A stretch of DNA of 64,000 bases from Aaosphaeria pasadenensis (taxonomy: Eukaryota; Ascomycota; Dothideomycetes; Pleosporales). Shown here piece by piece: positions 23,443-35,216 of the stretch. The notes below the pieces were generated by a model. That model did not search any database. It saw only the letters and a list, made by a program, of their open reading frames with translations, and was not told the DNA's origin. Position numbers and translations under genes: made by a program. Every line of letters begins with the position of its first letter. Within the stretch, counting starts at the first letter, position 1. Location of the stretch: NCBI GenBank assembly GCA_022813625.1, contig JAKLMB010000024.1:595792-659791 (forward strand). Direction: 5' to 3'.

Positions 23443-24260
23443 ATTGATGGTTCTCGCTTATAGAAATTTGTAGTAACGAGTTTGAAGTAGAATGCCGCCT
23501 TTGAAGAACCGGATGTCGAGTTGATATACATACCTTGTATAAGGTATCTACTGTAATAGGGACTTACTTTTGAGTGGTGTAATTCATGTACTATGCTGTA
23601 AACAGAAACCGGTGTGTTGATCAGTGTGCAATATTGCGCCGAGCTCTGCCGAGGCCGTATCGGCAGGTCTCGCGTGAAGATCATCCTGGATCTGGAAGTT
23701 GCCTACGATAGATGTCAAGCATACAAGTTGTCGTTCACCGAAAAAGCTTGCAAGGTGCTCATTGACCAATACGTGCATCGCTCAAGAAGCCTTCTACGTA
23801 AAGATGTACAGGCACCTTATCAGTAGCCGCTTTTATCAATTGCAGAATCTAGCTTGTGGTGCCTGTCTTGCTCCTTTTCGGCCGTTTTGGCGATATCTAC
23901 ACAAGATCAGCAACCGTGATTCGCCAATATCCGCCAACGGGGGGATGATAAAATGGCATGTGCGCTAACTTGCATTATCGATTGACGGCGGGAAATATAC
24001 ATCGCGACATTTCTCCGCATTCTTTATGCGGGCGTGAACAACTAGCGGCAGGTTCCTATGACAAGGGCAATACATATCAACGACAGTTGCTGCACTTATC
24101 TCTTGAAGCACAAGCGGAATAGTCGTCGCAGTACGATCAAACATTCAATTTCTTTGGTTGTGTTCCAACCCAGGAAAGTGCATTATTACTGTCCCCAGTA
24201 TCTTGAGACATTTTTCTATTCAGTCTTCTTTGAAAGTATCGACATTGATCTACTTGCGAA
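23443..24260. other. Divergent upstream region of peptide and UstYa-like genes
   Basis: 818 bp between divergent starts. An open stretch at 23614-23826 has no motif. Nothing else recognised. Confidence 0.4.
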
Positions 24261-25292
24261 ATGGATTTTGGCAACGACAAAGGGGCTGGGAGCTATCACG
24301 CCCTTAACCACTCAGACAGGCAACATTGCGAAGACGCCAGCGGAGATGGCCATTCTGAATTTGAAGCACTACCACAGCATCGCAATAAATCGACTTGGCT
24401 ACGAGGGAATTTCTTGAAGATTGCACAGTTTATTGTTCTCGTTGACATTGCTATTTTATTGACGATCGACGTCACGGCTACTTTAGTAGCCCGAGTTCAA
24501 CGGAGTAAAACATGCCATCATCAAGAGCGTACGTTTGACCATCCCAAACATACAATTTCCATCCACGCATTTGTTGACTATAATTTCGTAGCGCAGAAAA
24601 TGGCAGATTTTCTCGATTACAAGATTCAGTTCAAAGACCGCCCAGAGTGGAGCATGGGCCATTATGGCTCGGGTTTTAACGCGCCTCCTTCCGATGAACT
24701 TGATGACCTATGGGAAGATCTACTCGAAGGTATGGAAACCGTAGCACGATTTCTCTTCTAGTACCCTAATTCTATCCAGCCAAGAATATACGTATATCTC
24801 CAGAGGAGGTGCATAGCCTTGATTCGAACCTTACTCACAAGGTTCGCGTCAATGATGGTGATTACGTCGGCGTTATAGGAGCATATCACCAATTGCATTG
24901 TCTTAATATAATTAGGCGTCTGATTCATTGGGACTATTATGGTCCCCGAATGTCTGAGGAGGAGCGAGAGTCGTTTCTTTGGAAACAACACCATTCAGGT
25001 AAGTGTTGTATCTCCAAATTCCAGAATGAGTTTAACCCATGTAGACCACTGCCTGGAGGTATTTCGACAAAGTATCATGTGCCATGCGTATCCTTCTTTC
25101 TATCTTGGAGAATGGGTAGCAGACTCACATGAATTTCCCAACATCGAGTTAATGGCACAAGGCTCCACAAAATGTGTAGACTGGGATAGTCTGGACACAT
25201 GGGCGCGAAAACGGAAACTCGTGCAGGGCCATTTTAAAATGAAACCCGGGCCATATGAAAAGTCTGCATCGAAACACCAAAAGCATGGTTGA
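24261..25292 (+). CDS. UstYa-like (DUF3328) membrane oxidase-type protein
   Basis: Exons 24261-24729, 24780-24998 and 25045-25292 encode 311 residues. A single membrane segment (about residues 54-76, IAQFIVLVDIAILLTIDVTA) precedes the lumenal domain. The two family motifs are present: HQLHC at 193-197 and DHCLEVFRQSIMC at 230-242. Also typical are DDLWEDLLE and IRISPEEVHSL before the first motif, and WVADSHEFPN after the second. Established knowledge: UstYa-family proteins act in ribosomal-peptide (ustiloxin, phomopsin, asperipin, victorin) and some other secondary-metabolite pathways, where they make oxidative cyclisations or related oxidations. Its neighbour on the other side is a KR-site secreted peptide. 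All motif His and Cys residues are intact, so the protein looks functional. Confidence 0.88.
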
Positions 25293-26799
25293 TTTGTAAT
25301 ATGCGTGAGTTCGAACCAAATTTGGTCAATTGATTGTATTCCAATGTTGTGATAGCGTATTTTAATAATGAAAAGGACTTCACTCAGTCTGAACCAAGTG
25401 TGTCGAAGCTGATTTTCGCGCACGTGTAGATTTTCGCACCCATGAACGTACTCCCTTGCGTTAGACCTGGGCTTATCATCAAAACCTTTAGTTTAAATGC
25501 TCTCTATGAAATGGATTGCAGGTAAATCGGCCGTTCGTCTGACCTATTATGTAGTTGAAATACTCCAAAGCCGGACTCAGATAAAGTGCTTGAACAGTTT
25601 CAGTGACTGGACGCTGACATTTTGCTTGTAGCTGGGTATCTCCGGACAAACAAGTGCTTGCCATCGAGACATAGCGTTAGTACTACACGAGAGCAAATAT
25701 CAATGGAAACTACTGATATCCTTTTTGCCGATCAATTGGTGTTAGATCTTCATGATATGTTGCAGATATACTGTAGCAATTCTGCTATCCTCAGCTTGTA
25801 CAAGCATCGGAACCGATGTCACTCATTTTGAACGTTCAAGAACATACTATGCGCTGTAGCATTTTGGTCTGATCTTCTTTCGAATTGTCAATGGAAAGGA
25901 CAATGTAAGCAACATGAGCCAATTCAAGTTCTTCGTGAACTAGGAACAGTCTAGTTCATCTGAACTAGAAACCCGGTTGTTATCGCGTTTTCATTGCCTC
26001 TTCAGATATCGAAACAACCAAAAATCTTGCTTGGGAAGCTTAACCGAACCGGTCGTCAGGAGTCTGTCGCTAGGATTCTTCATGGTAATTATAAATCAGC
26101 CCTCACGAAACTTGCACAGCGTTTCAATTGTTGCCAATGGCATTTCGACGATTCGCGACGATTGTTACCGGACCGGAACTTTACTTGTGCGTTCTTTATG
26201 ATGGACATCGCAGATCACGTTCATGAGCGATGTAACTTGCTTACAATTTTGCTACAGGCAGGTCGACAGTGGTTTGAATGGTGAGAATACGAGGTTGCAT
26301 CATGTCAATCAAGTACTCTGAAGCCGTAAAATATTCTTCGGGAACGCCGGTGCGCGCAATGATCACAAATCTGATATGGAAATAAAATAAAACCCGGTAG
26401 ACCAAGCCATCATTCGTAATTCCCAACATTTCTGTTCTCTTGTTAGCTAGCACGCTGGGTGTTCCAACATTGGTGGCCAAGAACCGGGTGCGGTGGTGGT
26501 TGACGGTGGTTGACGGTGGTCATGGAGGGTGGTGGTGGGCCCTTGAAATTTAGTGCCTGGAAATGGACGGTCGCTTACCAATACAGGGCTCTTTAGTGCG
26601 AGTAGAGCTACACCAGATTTGCCAACTTCGGGCATTATAGCGCAGAAAGGGCCTTGCAGCTAGCTCGATGCATCAATAATTGGATACAAGAAGCTGGCCC
26701 TATGTATAAATGACAGATGCCCCGGTGACATGAACTACAGTAATCCTCGAATACATCAACCCTCGAGTACGTCTATCTCTTGAGCAATTTTCATCAACA
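25293..26799. other. 1.5-kb intergenic region
   Basis: No recognisable gene. It includes a G-rich low-complexity patch at 26492-26540. The 100 bp before 26800 contain a TATAAA-like word near 26704. Confidence 0.4.
26492..26540. repeat. GGTGGTTGAC tandem / G-rich low complexity
   Basis: GGTGGTTGAC is repeated (26495-26520 region) and runs into GGTGGTGGTGG. Short simple repeat, no other meaning seen. Confidence 0.5.
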
Positions 26800-27960
26800 A
26801 TGTCAACTCGTCGTATTCTAGTCCTAGGTTCATCGGGATATATGTCAGTATGCACAAAGTCATCCATAGTGACACATGCTAATCAACGCATAGCGGCGGA
26901 TCAATCCTTACTCGCTTCTTGCAATCCACCGATGCCAACATCAAGTTGTACTCCTTCTCGGCACTGATCCGAGACGAGAAGCAAGCAGAACGACTTAAAG
27001 AAAAAAATGTCACACCTATACTATTTTCCGGTCTGGAAGACATGGACTTCTTGCGCAAACAGGCTTCCGAGTATGATATCGTCCTTAATTCTGCCAACGC
27101 TTTCAACGCAGAAGCTGCGCGGGCGCTTATTGAGGGACTGAGCGATCGCCAAAAACAAACAGGAATTCAAACTGTATACCTCCATGTATGTTTACAGTAG
27201 TGCCTTCATTGATATGATTATTGATATGACGAATCAGACATCCGGCACATCCTCAATTGGATTGTATCCGGTTCCGGAGACTCCGGAAGAGCGTGTCATC
27301 TTGCATGATACGGAGAGTATTTACGACTATCTGGTTCAATTGGAGGGCAAGGAACCCTACGCTCAACGAACCACAGATGTCACCGTCGTTGATACTGGAG
27401 AATCCGTGAATGTCAAGACCTACATCATAATGTCACCTACTATTTATGGCACAGGATCTGGGTTGTTCAATCGATTGACGATTCAGCCCCCAGGAATCGT
27501 GGAAAGAGGACTGCGTCGAGGTCGAGTTCCGGTCCATGGCTCTGGAAGTGGATACTGGGATTACGTTCATATCGATGACTTGACACAACTGTATGAAATC
27601 ATATTAAGCCGTGTTTTGAGTCAAGGGGATATTCCCTCTGGTAGGAAGGGAATCTACTTCAGCGAGAATGGCTACTTCAATTGGAGGGAACTGTCAGAAG
27701 GGTTGGCGCAAGCCGGACAAGAATTGGGCGCGCTTGAGACGAATGAGGTAGAAGAGCTACCATCCGACGCATGGGTTTCTAGCCCAGGCAGCACTCCGAC
27801 CGCCGCAAAGATTCAAGCTGGTCAGCTGGGTTTTGCAAGTTGGAGCAGATCAACAGCCGACCTGGGCCGTAGCCTTGGGTGGGTTCCGAAACACGGACAG
27901 AATTCATGGAAGGACAGTATCAAATCCACTTTTGAGGCTGTTTTAGACAATAACACATAG
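26800..27960 (+). CDS. NAD-dependent epimerase/NmrA-like protein
   Basis: Exons 26800-26843, 26894-27185 and 27238-27960 encode 352 residues. The first intron splits the nucleotide-binding loop VLGSSGYIGG (residues 7-16, GxxGxxG). The second intron lies just before TSGTSSIG, so the joined sequence VYLHTSGTS has the usual form. Further family features are MSPTIYGTGSG, GSGYWDYVHIDDLTQLYE and a C-terminal helix region. These are the extended SDR type common in fungi, annotated as nucleoside-diphosphate-sugar epimerase-like; substrate cannot be inferred. It lies between the UstYa-like gene and a Zn2Cys6 regulator, all on the plus strand. Confidence 0.85.
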
Positions 27961-28432
27961 ACTTTGGGTAACTGTACTCAAAAGATAGTATGGCAAGGGA
28001 GATTTCGTGGCTTATTTACTGCAAATTGATAGAGTTTTCCTTTGACCTAGGAATTAAGAGGAGCCCGGTTCAAACCTACAATCAATACCCACTTTCAAGT
28101 AATCGAACATCCATCCGTAATATCAATTGGATTGATTGGGACTTCTACTCTCAATTACGATTGAAATCAATAATGAAATGTATACCTGCAAGAGCGGCTG
28201 ATCGGCTACTAATAATAATAGTACGAGGTATGATTAATAGTAGTCATTGACATCTCAGCACTAAACTCAATATAGTTACCTAGGTGCGGAGTACTCATCA
28301 AGGTAGCCAGGCGTGCCAGGGTAAGTTGCACGGAAATCCGCGGAAATCCGTAGGGTCCGTGCCATATTGTCCTTAGCACCACCATCACCAAAATTTATAC
28401 GGAACATTCTTCATCTAAAGAACATAATCTAG
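27961..28432. other. Intergenic, promoter of second regulator
   Basis: 472 bp. It contains an ACCTAGGT word near 28278 and a doubled CGGAAATCCG-type word near 28332. No gene seen. Confidence 0.4.
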
Positions 28433-30866
28433 ATGGAATCCAGCGGGAAGGAGGCAGGAGTTAAGGCAACTGCTCGTCCAGCAATTACTCGGCGCTCAGT
28501 AAGCCACAACACATGTCCTATCATCTGTACTGTAAGCTTATTGAACGCAACAGTGCGACCAGTGTCGTGCACGCAAGGTTAGTCTCCTAAATTTGACTTA
28601 TGAGGATACTACGGGGCCATTTAACAAGTGTTTTAATTGATATCGCTCTACTAGATTGGTTGTGATAGAGGGACGCCGTGCTCCCACTGCGTCTCGGCCA
28701 GGGTCGACTGTACCCATAGTGCTGTCGCTTCCCAAACAACAACTCCCAGGCAACGGGTATTGATATCGACACAATAGTAAGTCCGATTTGGAAAGAACCT
28801 TCCTCCATTGTGAGCCCCTCTCCCTAATCTAATGCCTGTAGTGAACAGAAAATCGATGATATTGCAACAGGCATAAAGCTTCTTTTGCAGGGCCTTAATG
28901 CACCTTCATCTGCTGACCCAAGAGCAGTCCCTGAAGGCAGATTCTCTACTCCAGAAGACCAAGCAGAGACGGAGTCTGTGGAACTAGACCACCCTTCTGT
29001 GTATGCATCGTGCGATGAAGGCTTATGGGACCATTCAATCCATATTGTCGACTTTGTAAAAGCAGTTGTCGAAGAGACAGACTCAAGCGATGCGGGATCT
29101 GAAGCGACCCAAGTACTTTCATCTTTACGAAGTCTTGTGTCGAAGCTTGAAAGCCCTAGTGCCGGAATCAATCATCCAAACGTTAAGATAGTGAGGCATC
29201 AAGCTAATCCTCCAATGCCCCCCTTGGAGTCTGCTGTGGCAGTATTGAGATGGGCCAAAGGTTTGCTACATAAGGGATCCTGCCGTTGCACCCATGCCTA
29301 ACACAAGGACCAGAGCACGAGAAAAATTCCAAGATGGCATTCCTCGCCCAAATATTGCCTCTCGACATGTTCGCCGACATTTGCCGCCGGGTGTATTTTG
29401 CAGTAGACGACTACAGCGAGGTAGATGTCATCATCGCGAATGGGTACCTGTCGCACGTATTCACCGAGTACGTAGTCGTTACTGGCGAACAGAACTATAA
29501 CATCTACTGCCAGCTTTGTCGGAAAAACTTCATCGAGGCCATGGTCCAACTTCCACTTCTTCTGACAGCATCCATGGAGATGGTCGCTGCATTGACGCTT
29601 GGAGTAAGTCAGATCAGCCATAGCTAAAATGTTTTGGTCTCTTGCTAATATCTGCAATAGGCACTCAATGCGATTGAGAATTCACAAAGCACAATGGCGT
29701 GGACATACATCTCGAATGCCGCAAATCTCTGTCAGATGCTAGAGTATCACCGAATTCCTTCGCCGCGCGCAAAGAACGATCCCCTACGTTCCGCCCAAGA
29801 AAACCTGTTTTGGAGCGTTTATAGAGTGGACAAAGGGCTTTCTCTTCGCTTTGGCCGTACGTCTACCATTCGTGACTCTGAGATAACGCTACCATTCAAC
29901 CATAATCAATCACGCCAAACAAGATTTGCGAGGATTCAGGGCAAGGTCTACGATCAGTTATACAGCCCAGTAGGTTTGTCTCTCCCCGAGGATGAGCGCG
30001 GTCGCCTAGCCAAGGAGTTGGTTGAAGCCTTGCGGAGAATAATCACTGAAACGAATGCTGAGGTTGTCGTGAGTTCATCGTATTGATTTAACACAAGCCA
30101 TGACTGACCAGATCTTGCAGGATGTTACCAAAGAGTGTGGAGAGGCAAACACAGACCTGAAGCTAGTCATGCACCTGAAGTGCGATTTAGTCTGTCAATG
30201 TTCGTTGCTTACACAGATCCTTCGGGCCATACCAACGCTAGGAGTTGCAGGCGGTGCGTCTGACGAGTGTGTTGTCATTGCTCGCGATGTAATGGATATA
30301 CACCAGCAATGTATGGCAATTGTACAAAGTTACAAGAGCGACCCGCTCATGGTGACGAAGTACGTCAATTGGTGAGTTGACTGTTTCCCTCATTGTCGCG
30401 CAACAACACCTGCTGTGGCTGCCAAAACCCCAGGCTGACCATAATGATATCCAGGGCGATCCTGCATACGCCATTTGTCCCCTTCAGCATTCTTTTCACC
30501 CGTGCCGTTCAGCTCTTCGATCTCGACGACTTAGCGCGCTTAGATCGCTTCGCAGCATCCTTGCAGTCCGAAGCATCGTCAACGGACTCGATAACACACC
30601 CTTACCGATTATATGAGCTTTTATGTAAAGCTGCTCGGCTCTACATTGGCTCGAATGTGATGTGTAATCTATCTGCAGATCAAGGATTGACACAGAGTAT
30701 GCCAACTCCAATGTCTGAGTTTGATTTATCCCACTTTGGTATTGATGCCGGGAATGTAATGAATGGAGTGTTTGAAACCGCGAATGGACAGACGTTCGGG
30801 CTGAGTGAGTGGTATCATGGGAACCAACAGATGATAAGCTTGTTGGAAGATGATATGTTATTTTGA
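28433..30866 (+). CDS. Zn2Cys6 transcription factor with fungal-specific middle homology region
   Basis: Eight exons: 28433-28498, 28554-28577, 28655-28776, 28842-29260, 29314-29603, 29661-30068, 30121-30371 and 30434-30866; 670 residues, frame unbroken. The zinc cluster is Cys23-x2-Cys26-x6-Cys33-x5-Cys39-x2-Cys42-x6-Cys49; exon 2 carries only DQCRARK and its first Cys. A linker and short coiled-coil follow (RVLISTQYEQKIDDIATGI). The middle homology region (PF04082-like) shows AWTYISNAANLCQMLEYHR, ENLFWSVYRVDKGLSLRFGR and ITLPFNHN. It is the last of a plus-strand run with the UstYa-like and epimerase-like genes, and could regulate them. Confidence 0.88.
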
Positions 30867-31680
30867 GCTCCAATGGCAGTTGCATACCCGGCAAGTTTTA
30901 AAAGCTGGTGAAACTTGATATTACTTGAATCTCATGTCTATAATAGTTTCAGATGTGAGAAAGGAGAAACATTAGCCTAGATATATTCTCCATGTTACAA
31001 TCCTTATATAATTGATAGTAGGACCATGGAAGGTCTTACAATAGTCCTCCGCATCCAGTTCATTTCGAAACATTTCCACCGAGTCTGTGGGTCTGCTCTG
31101 CTGAATTATACAGTGTTAAGTCAAATGTGGTTATCCCTATGGGTATCTCATGATCCCTTAACTCGACATTACTTTCCTGATGTTTTCCGACATTGCTCAA
31201 AGGTATGAGGATAGGTGTTTATGTACCTAGGCATGCATGCAAAGCTGTTTGGAAGAATAAATACTGTCCGGACGAGTGGAAAACCGTACACAGCCGCCGA
31301 ACACTCGGAGTAATGATAGACATCGAATAGTCGCCGCTGTATCCCCGAGAAAGAAATCACCAAACTAAGTCCGCGTATTGAGCAAGGGAGTTGCGGCCAT
31401 CCGGATGTATCCAGGACAGCGGTGCTGTCTTTACCATGCGTTCAGTAGGGTGGCCACTTTACTGGCATCCACTAAAGAGAAAACACACAAAATGGAGCAA
31501 TATCTGGTTCATGATTGATAGCCACTCGAGTCATGTTGATTCCGAACGTCACGTTTCAACGAACGAAGCTGCCTGAACAAATGAAGCAATGGTTAGCAAG
31601 GTCTGAAGCCAGTCATATCTTATACTAAGTGCCTGAACACAGGGCAGAGGAGTTACTCGTAAGGATAGGGTTTGTCGAAC
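30867..31680. other. Intergenic between convergent genes
   Basis: About 800 bp of 3' flanks. No recognisable gene, repeat or RNA. Confidence 0.4.
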
Positions 31681-32925
31681 TCACATTCCGGTACCGTCCT
31701 GACGCGCATTGGCAGGGGAACGCTTGGTAACAACGGCCGAGGTACCGGCATTGGCGCTGGGAACGCTATGGCCATGGGTGTTGTCGTGTTCCTTGCCCGA
31801 GTTGTGGTTGCGAGCGGCCTGGGTGATGGCTTGGGCATTCTTCTGGTATTTGTAGACGGTCCAGTCAAAAACGTAGTCGTATTGTAGTTTCTCACGCACA
31901 AAGAGGTCACGGAATATCTTGCGTAGATACCCGTAATCTGGCTTATCATCAAAACGGAGGGAACGCGTATAGTTCAGGTAGATAGAGAACTCATTAGGGA
32001 AGCCACGGCATAAGCTTTCTGTAGGGGTGGTCATCTTCTTCTCCATGATGCGGTCGTATTTCTGTTTCTTGCTAGCAGCCTTAAGACCTTGCCATGGGAG
32101 GCAGCCACGACAGAAGTAGAGCAAGACGTAGCCCAGAGACTCTAGGTCATCTCGGCGAGATTGTTCTGGTACAGTTAACGTTTGACTCAGACATGGAAAA
32201 CGAGAGGGCGACGTACCGACTCCCAAGTGGGTATTGATTGAGGCGTACCGGGCAGTACCAGTCAGATTCTTGTTCTCACGGTACGGAATATGGAAGTGAG
32301 TTTTAGGGTCACGATATTTCTTGGCTAGACCAAAGTCGATTACGTTAACCTGATTGCCACGTTTGCCAATACCCATAAGGAAGTTGTCTGGCTTGATATC
32401 ACGGTGAAGGAAGGATTTCGCATGAATATACTCAATGCGAGAGAGAAGCTGGTCAGCAAGCAGCAACACTGTCTTCAGCGAGAACTTGCGGTTGCAGAAG
32501 TTAAAGAGATCTTCAAGAGACGGCCCTAGCAGGTCCATAACCATAGCATTGTAGTCACACTCAGTCCCAAACCAGCGGACAAAGGGAATACCAACACCAC
32601 CAGAAAGCGTCTTGTAGACTCGGGCCTCATACTCAAGCTGTGGGTGCCTAGCTTTGACGCTCTCAAGCTTAACGGCGACCTCTTCGCCAGAGATGATGTT
32701 GGTAGCTATCTCATCGTCAGCCTCATCGGAATTGTAGGTAGGGTAAGGAGGTGCCAATACCAAGGTATGCGTCACCGAAGGAGCCACTTCCGATTTTGCG
32801 ACCAATCCGATACTTATTGCCGACACGGAGATCCTATGGACGGTTAGCGGACTCGGTGTTGTGTTTCCGGTGCAGCAGACCACCGTCGTGGGCGAAAGCG
32901 GGTTATGCAGACCATTGTCGTCATA
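31681..32925 (-). CDS. Casein kinase 1 (Hhp1/Ck1delta-type)
   Basis: Exons 32925-32914, 32833-32761, 32705-32217 and 32165-31681 encode 352 residues. The first coding exon holds only MTTM, and the second the glycine loop RKIGSGSFGDAYL; together they give the conserved start MTTMDLRVGNKYRIG. Kinase motifs are complete: VAVKLE (catalytic Lys), FLHRDIKPDNFLMG, VIDFGLAKKYRD, TGTARYASINTHLG and EQSRRDDLESLGYVLLYF. The C-terminal tail of about 50 residues is short and Asn/His/Ala-rich. CK1-delta kinases act in DNA repair, clock, morphogenesis and vesicle traffic. This is a conserved housekeeping gene; its sequence is highly like family members and gives confidence in local sequence quality. Confidence 0.95.
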   Translation of the reverse strand, partial: YDDNGLHNPLSPTTVVCCTGNTTPSPLTVHRISVSAISIGLVAKSEVAPSVTHTLVLAPPYPTYNSDEADDEIATNIISGEEVAVKLESVKARHPQLEYEARVYKTLSGGVGIPFVRWFGTECDYNAMVMDLLGPSLEDLFNFCNRKFSLKTVLLLADQLLSRIEYIHAKSFLHRDIKPDNFLMGIGKRGNQVNVIDFGLAKKYRDPKTHFHIPYRENKNLTGTARYASINTHLGVGTSPSRFPCLSQTLTVPEQSRRDDLESLGYVLLYFCRGCLPWQGLKAASKKQKYDRIMEKKMTTPTESLCRGFPNEFSIYLNYTRSLRFDDKPDYGYLRKIFRDLFVREKLQYDYVFDWTVYKYQKNAQAITQAARNHNSGKEHDNTHGHSVPSANAGTSAVVTKRSPANARQDGTGM

Positions 32926-33970
32926 GCTAGGCAGTGTTCAACCTCAAGGAAGCGAGTATGTTGTTGAGAAAGGTGGAATCGAGGTCCTCTGTAGGTTACA
33001 AAGGTATTTGGGCTGTAGAAAGATTCAGATTGTGCAGGGATATCAGTCTGATTTAAGCCTTGTTGTCAAAAAAGCGGTTTATAAACGGAGGAAGGTAGTA
33101 AGGCGACAATGCTGAATATGGACGTTGCAAAGGGATTGTATAAATATTTCAGTAGTAGGGTAGTAATCATGGTTACGACGAATAGGGCGATGCACAGACC
33201 CCATGGGTTTGCGCGGATTTCCGCACATACTGTGTAGGCACGGTTAGTCCGTCGCCTCCACACCGCACCTCACCCCAGACTGAACAGTCCAATATAGTCT
33301 TGTCTATATTCTCAGATTGAGCTTTATGTTACAGCCGTTGTGTACAAGAGTTCAGTGTCATAATTATGTAAACAGACATCAATATCAACGGCGTTAAACT
33401 CCAACATCCACTATTGAAATGGCTGTAGAACAAGCAATTAGTCACCATGGAGCATGGAACTGCCTGTTTTCCTTCCAGAGTGGTTTAAACTGAACAGACC
33501 TTAGTGATATATACTCCCAAGTCTTGAGCCATCGAGTCTGAGAGGATAGATGAGATTGAGGAGTCTGCTGGCTAAGCCTGTATCTTTCAGGACAGGGGTA
33601 CCGTCTATTAATCTTTCCATACATGGAATCATTGCTCTCGATAGTATGAAAGTTATCCCTTGCACCAATAGAGGCTATACGCTATAGAATTATTTTCTAA
33701 ATTTATCATCCGAGTCACTATAAGTATGCCGAACGTGTCCACAATTATGTTCTCTTATAGCAAAACCGTGAATGGAACGTTCTACCTGATATTTCTGATA
33801 ACACAGCGCATACTTCAGCATCTAACATGGAGTCCATACCAAGATTTGTTAATTGGGCATCCATTCCTATTCGACCGGGGCGAATATTGTGCGTAGTCTG
33901 TTGGTCACTCTGTGATAAAGCGCTTGCTGTGATTCCATAGATCTGCTTGCCATAGGGATGATCGATAACA
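32926..33970. other. Upstream region of casein kinase 1
   Basis: About 1 kb. A minus-strand frame at 33066-33263 contains a hydrophobic stretch (CIALFVVTMITTLLLKYLY) but has no ATG at its start; probably the kinase 5' region or chance. Nothing else recognised. Confidence 0.4.
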
Positions 33971-35216
33971 CTACCTTAGTCTTGAAGGTATTGGGGTCCA
34001 TACAGTATATCCTACTGTTCCAAGATCTACAGTAGAATTGCTACTGTCTGTCTTCTCACTACGAGATAGCGGGTAAGAAAACACACCCTGTCGCCACCCA
34101 ACATCGATGTCTATACCCGCATCCACGAAATCCTCCCTGGCCCTATCTGCTACTGGCCTCGCTACATGAAACTGCGAGGCCTTTACCTCTCCAACAAAGT
34201 ATTCCTCAATATGTCTTATTGCCCAAGGAGGCCTCAACACAAGCCCCTTTAACGACCCTGAACATTTTACAATATTTTTGCACAAGTGGCTCAACTGAAA
34301 CTGCCACCACCCTATATCATTCGACCTTGAACCTCCCTGCACAAAGATAGACACATGGACGAGATTCGGGAGTTGGCATATATCCCATGTGCTGTTCTCG
34401 AAGGAATGGTCGTAGTTGCCCAGGTTCTCGAAGGGGGGGATGTCGGATCTCATTGAATTTACGCTGTTGCAGAAGAGTTGACGTTGCCAATGGATGTGCA
34501 CGAAGCGAAGTGCTTTGAAGCGTTGTGGTAAGATAGTGTTTTGTAAGGCCATGAAAGTAGCATTCTGGATGAAGAGAAACGTGTTGTGGGAGTATAGCAA
34601 GGTAATTGCCTCGGAGTATCTTCGAAACATAGTCAGTAAGTAACAAGCACCTACTGATTTCCCTTCTCTGGATCTTTGGTTTTTGCACGCGATAGTACAG
34701 TATGACTTACATCAGCCGACAACATTGTAACAAAGCCAACGCATTCGATTTCTTCTGGGGAGGAGGAGCATTTGAATCTGGGGTGGAGGTCTGAGAAGAC
34801 TTTTTAGAAGCCACGGCATCTCGAATCGATTCTGCACTAATGCCTCTATCAACTTCTGCTGGCTGTGTTGAATTCGAATTGTCTACGAGAGTATGACTAA
34901 GCTTGCCGTCATCCATAAACAACGCGATGATGTCCCCACCAACCGCGTACTCCCATATCAGAAGACGAATCTCGGTTGGCAAGCCTAAGAGTCTACCCCG
35001 GGGAATCAAATTGACGTTCTGCTGTGAAAGCACTCCAATATCTATGCTAAGCGCACGGGGTCGCTGTTCTGGGAGAGGCTTAGGTTGTCGCTGGTGATGG
35101 TGATATGCTTTCTGGCGGCAATAGATGTCTCGTTTAGATCTTCCTCTCCGGGTGAATATCGATAGAAAGCTTCCCCCGTGTGATGGGAGGCGAAACAGAG
35201 AGTAGAAGCCGTCCAT
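33971..35216 (-). CDS. DUF7730/2EXR-type protein
   Basis: Exons 35216-34711 and 34619-33971 encode 384 residues. After a basic N-terminus the typical start of the DUF7730/2EXR (F-box-like) group appears: LLGLPTEIRLLIWEYAVGG, then LLQCCRLIYSEAITLLYSHNTFLF, whose middle is built across the intron. The rest has Leu/Trp-rich segments such as ALRFVHIHWQRQLF. These proteins are numerous in filamentous ascomycetes and their role is unknown. A second member lies at 62.8-63.9 kb on the other strand, with little overall similarity by eye. Confidence 0.8.

Noticed and set aside
28060..28085. CCCGGTTCAAACC resembling a tRNA B box
   Set aside because: No A box or cloverleaf at the right distance.
33066..33263. 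Minus-strand frame with a strong hydrophobic segment
   Set aside because: No ATG at its start, directly upstream of casein kinase 1, and no family match; probably 5' flank or chance.
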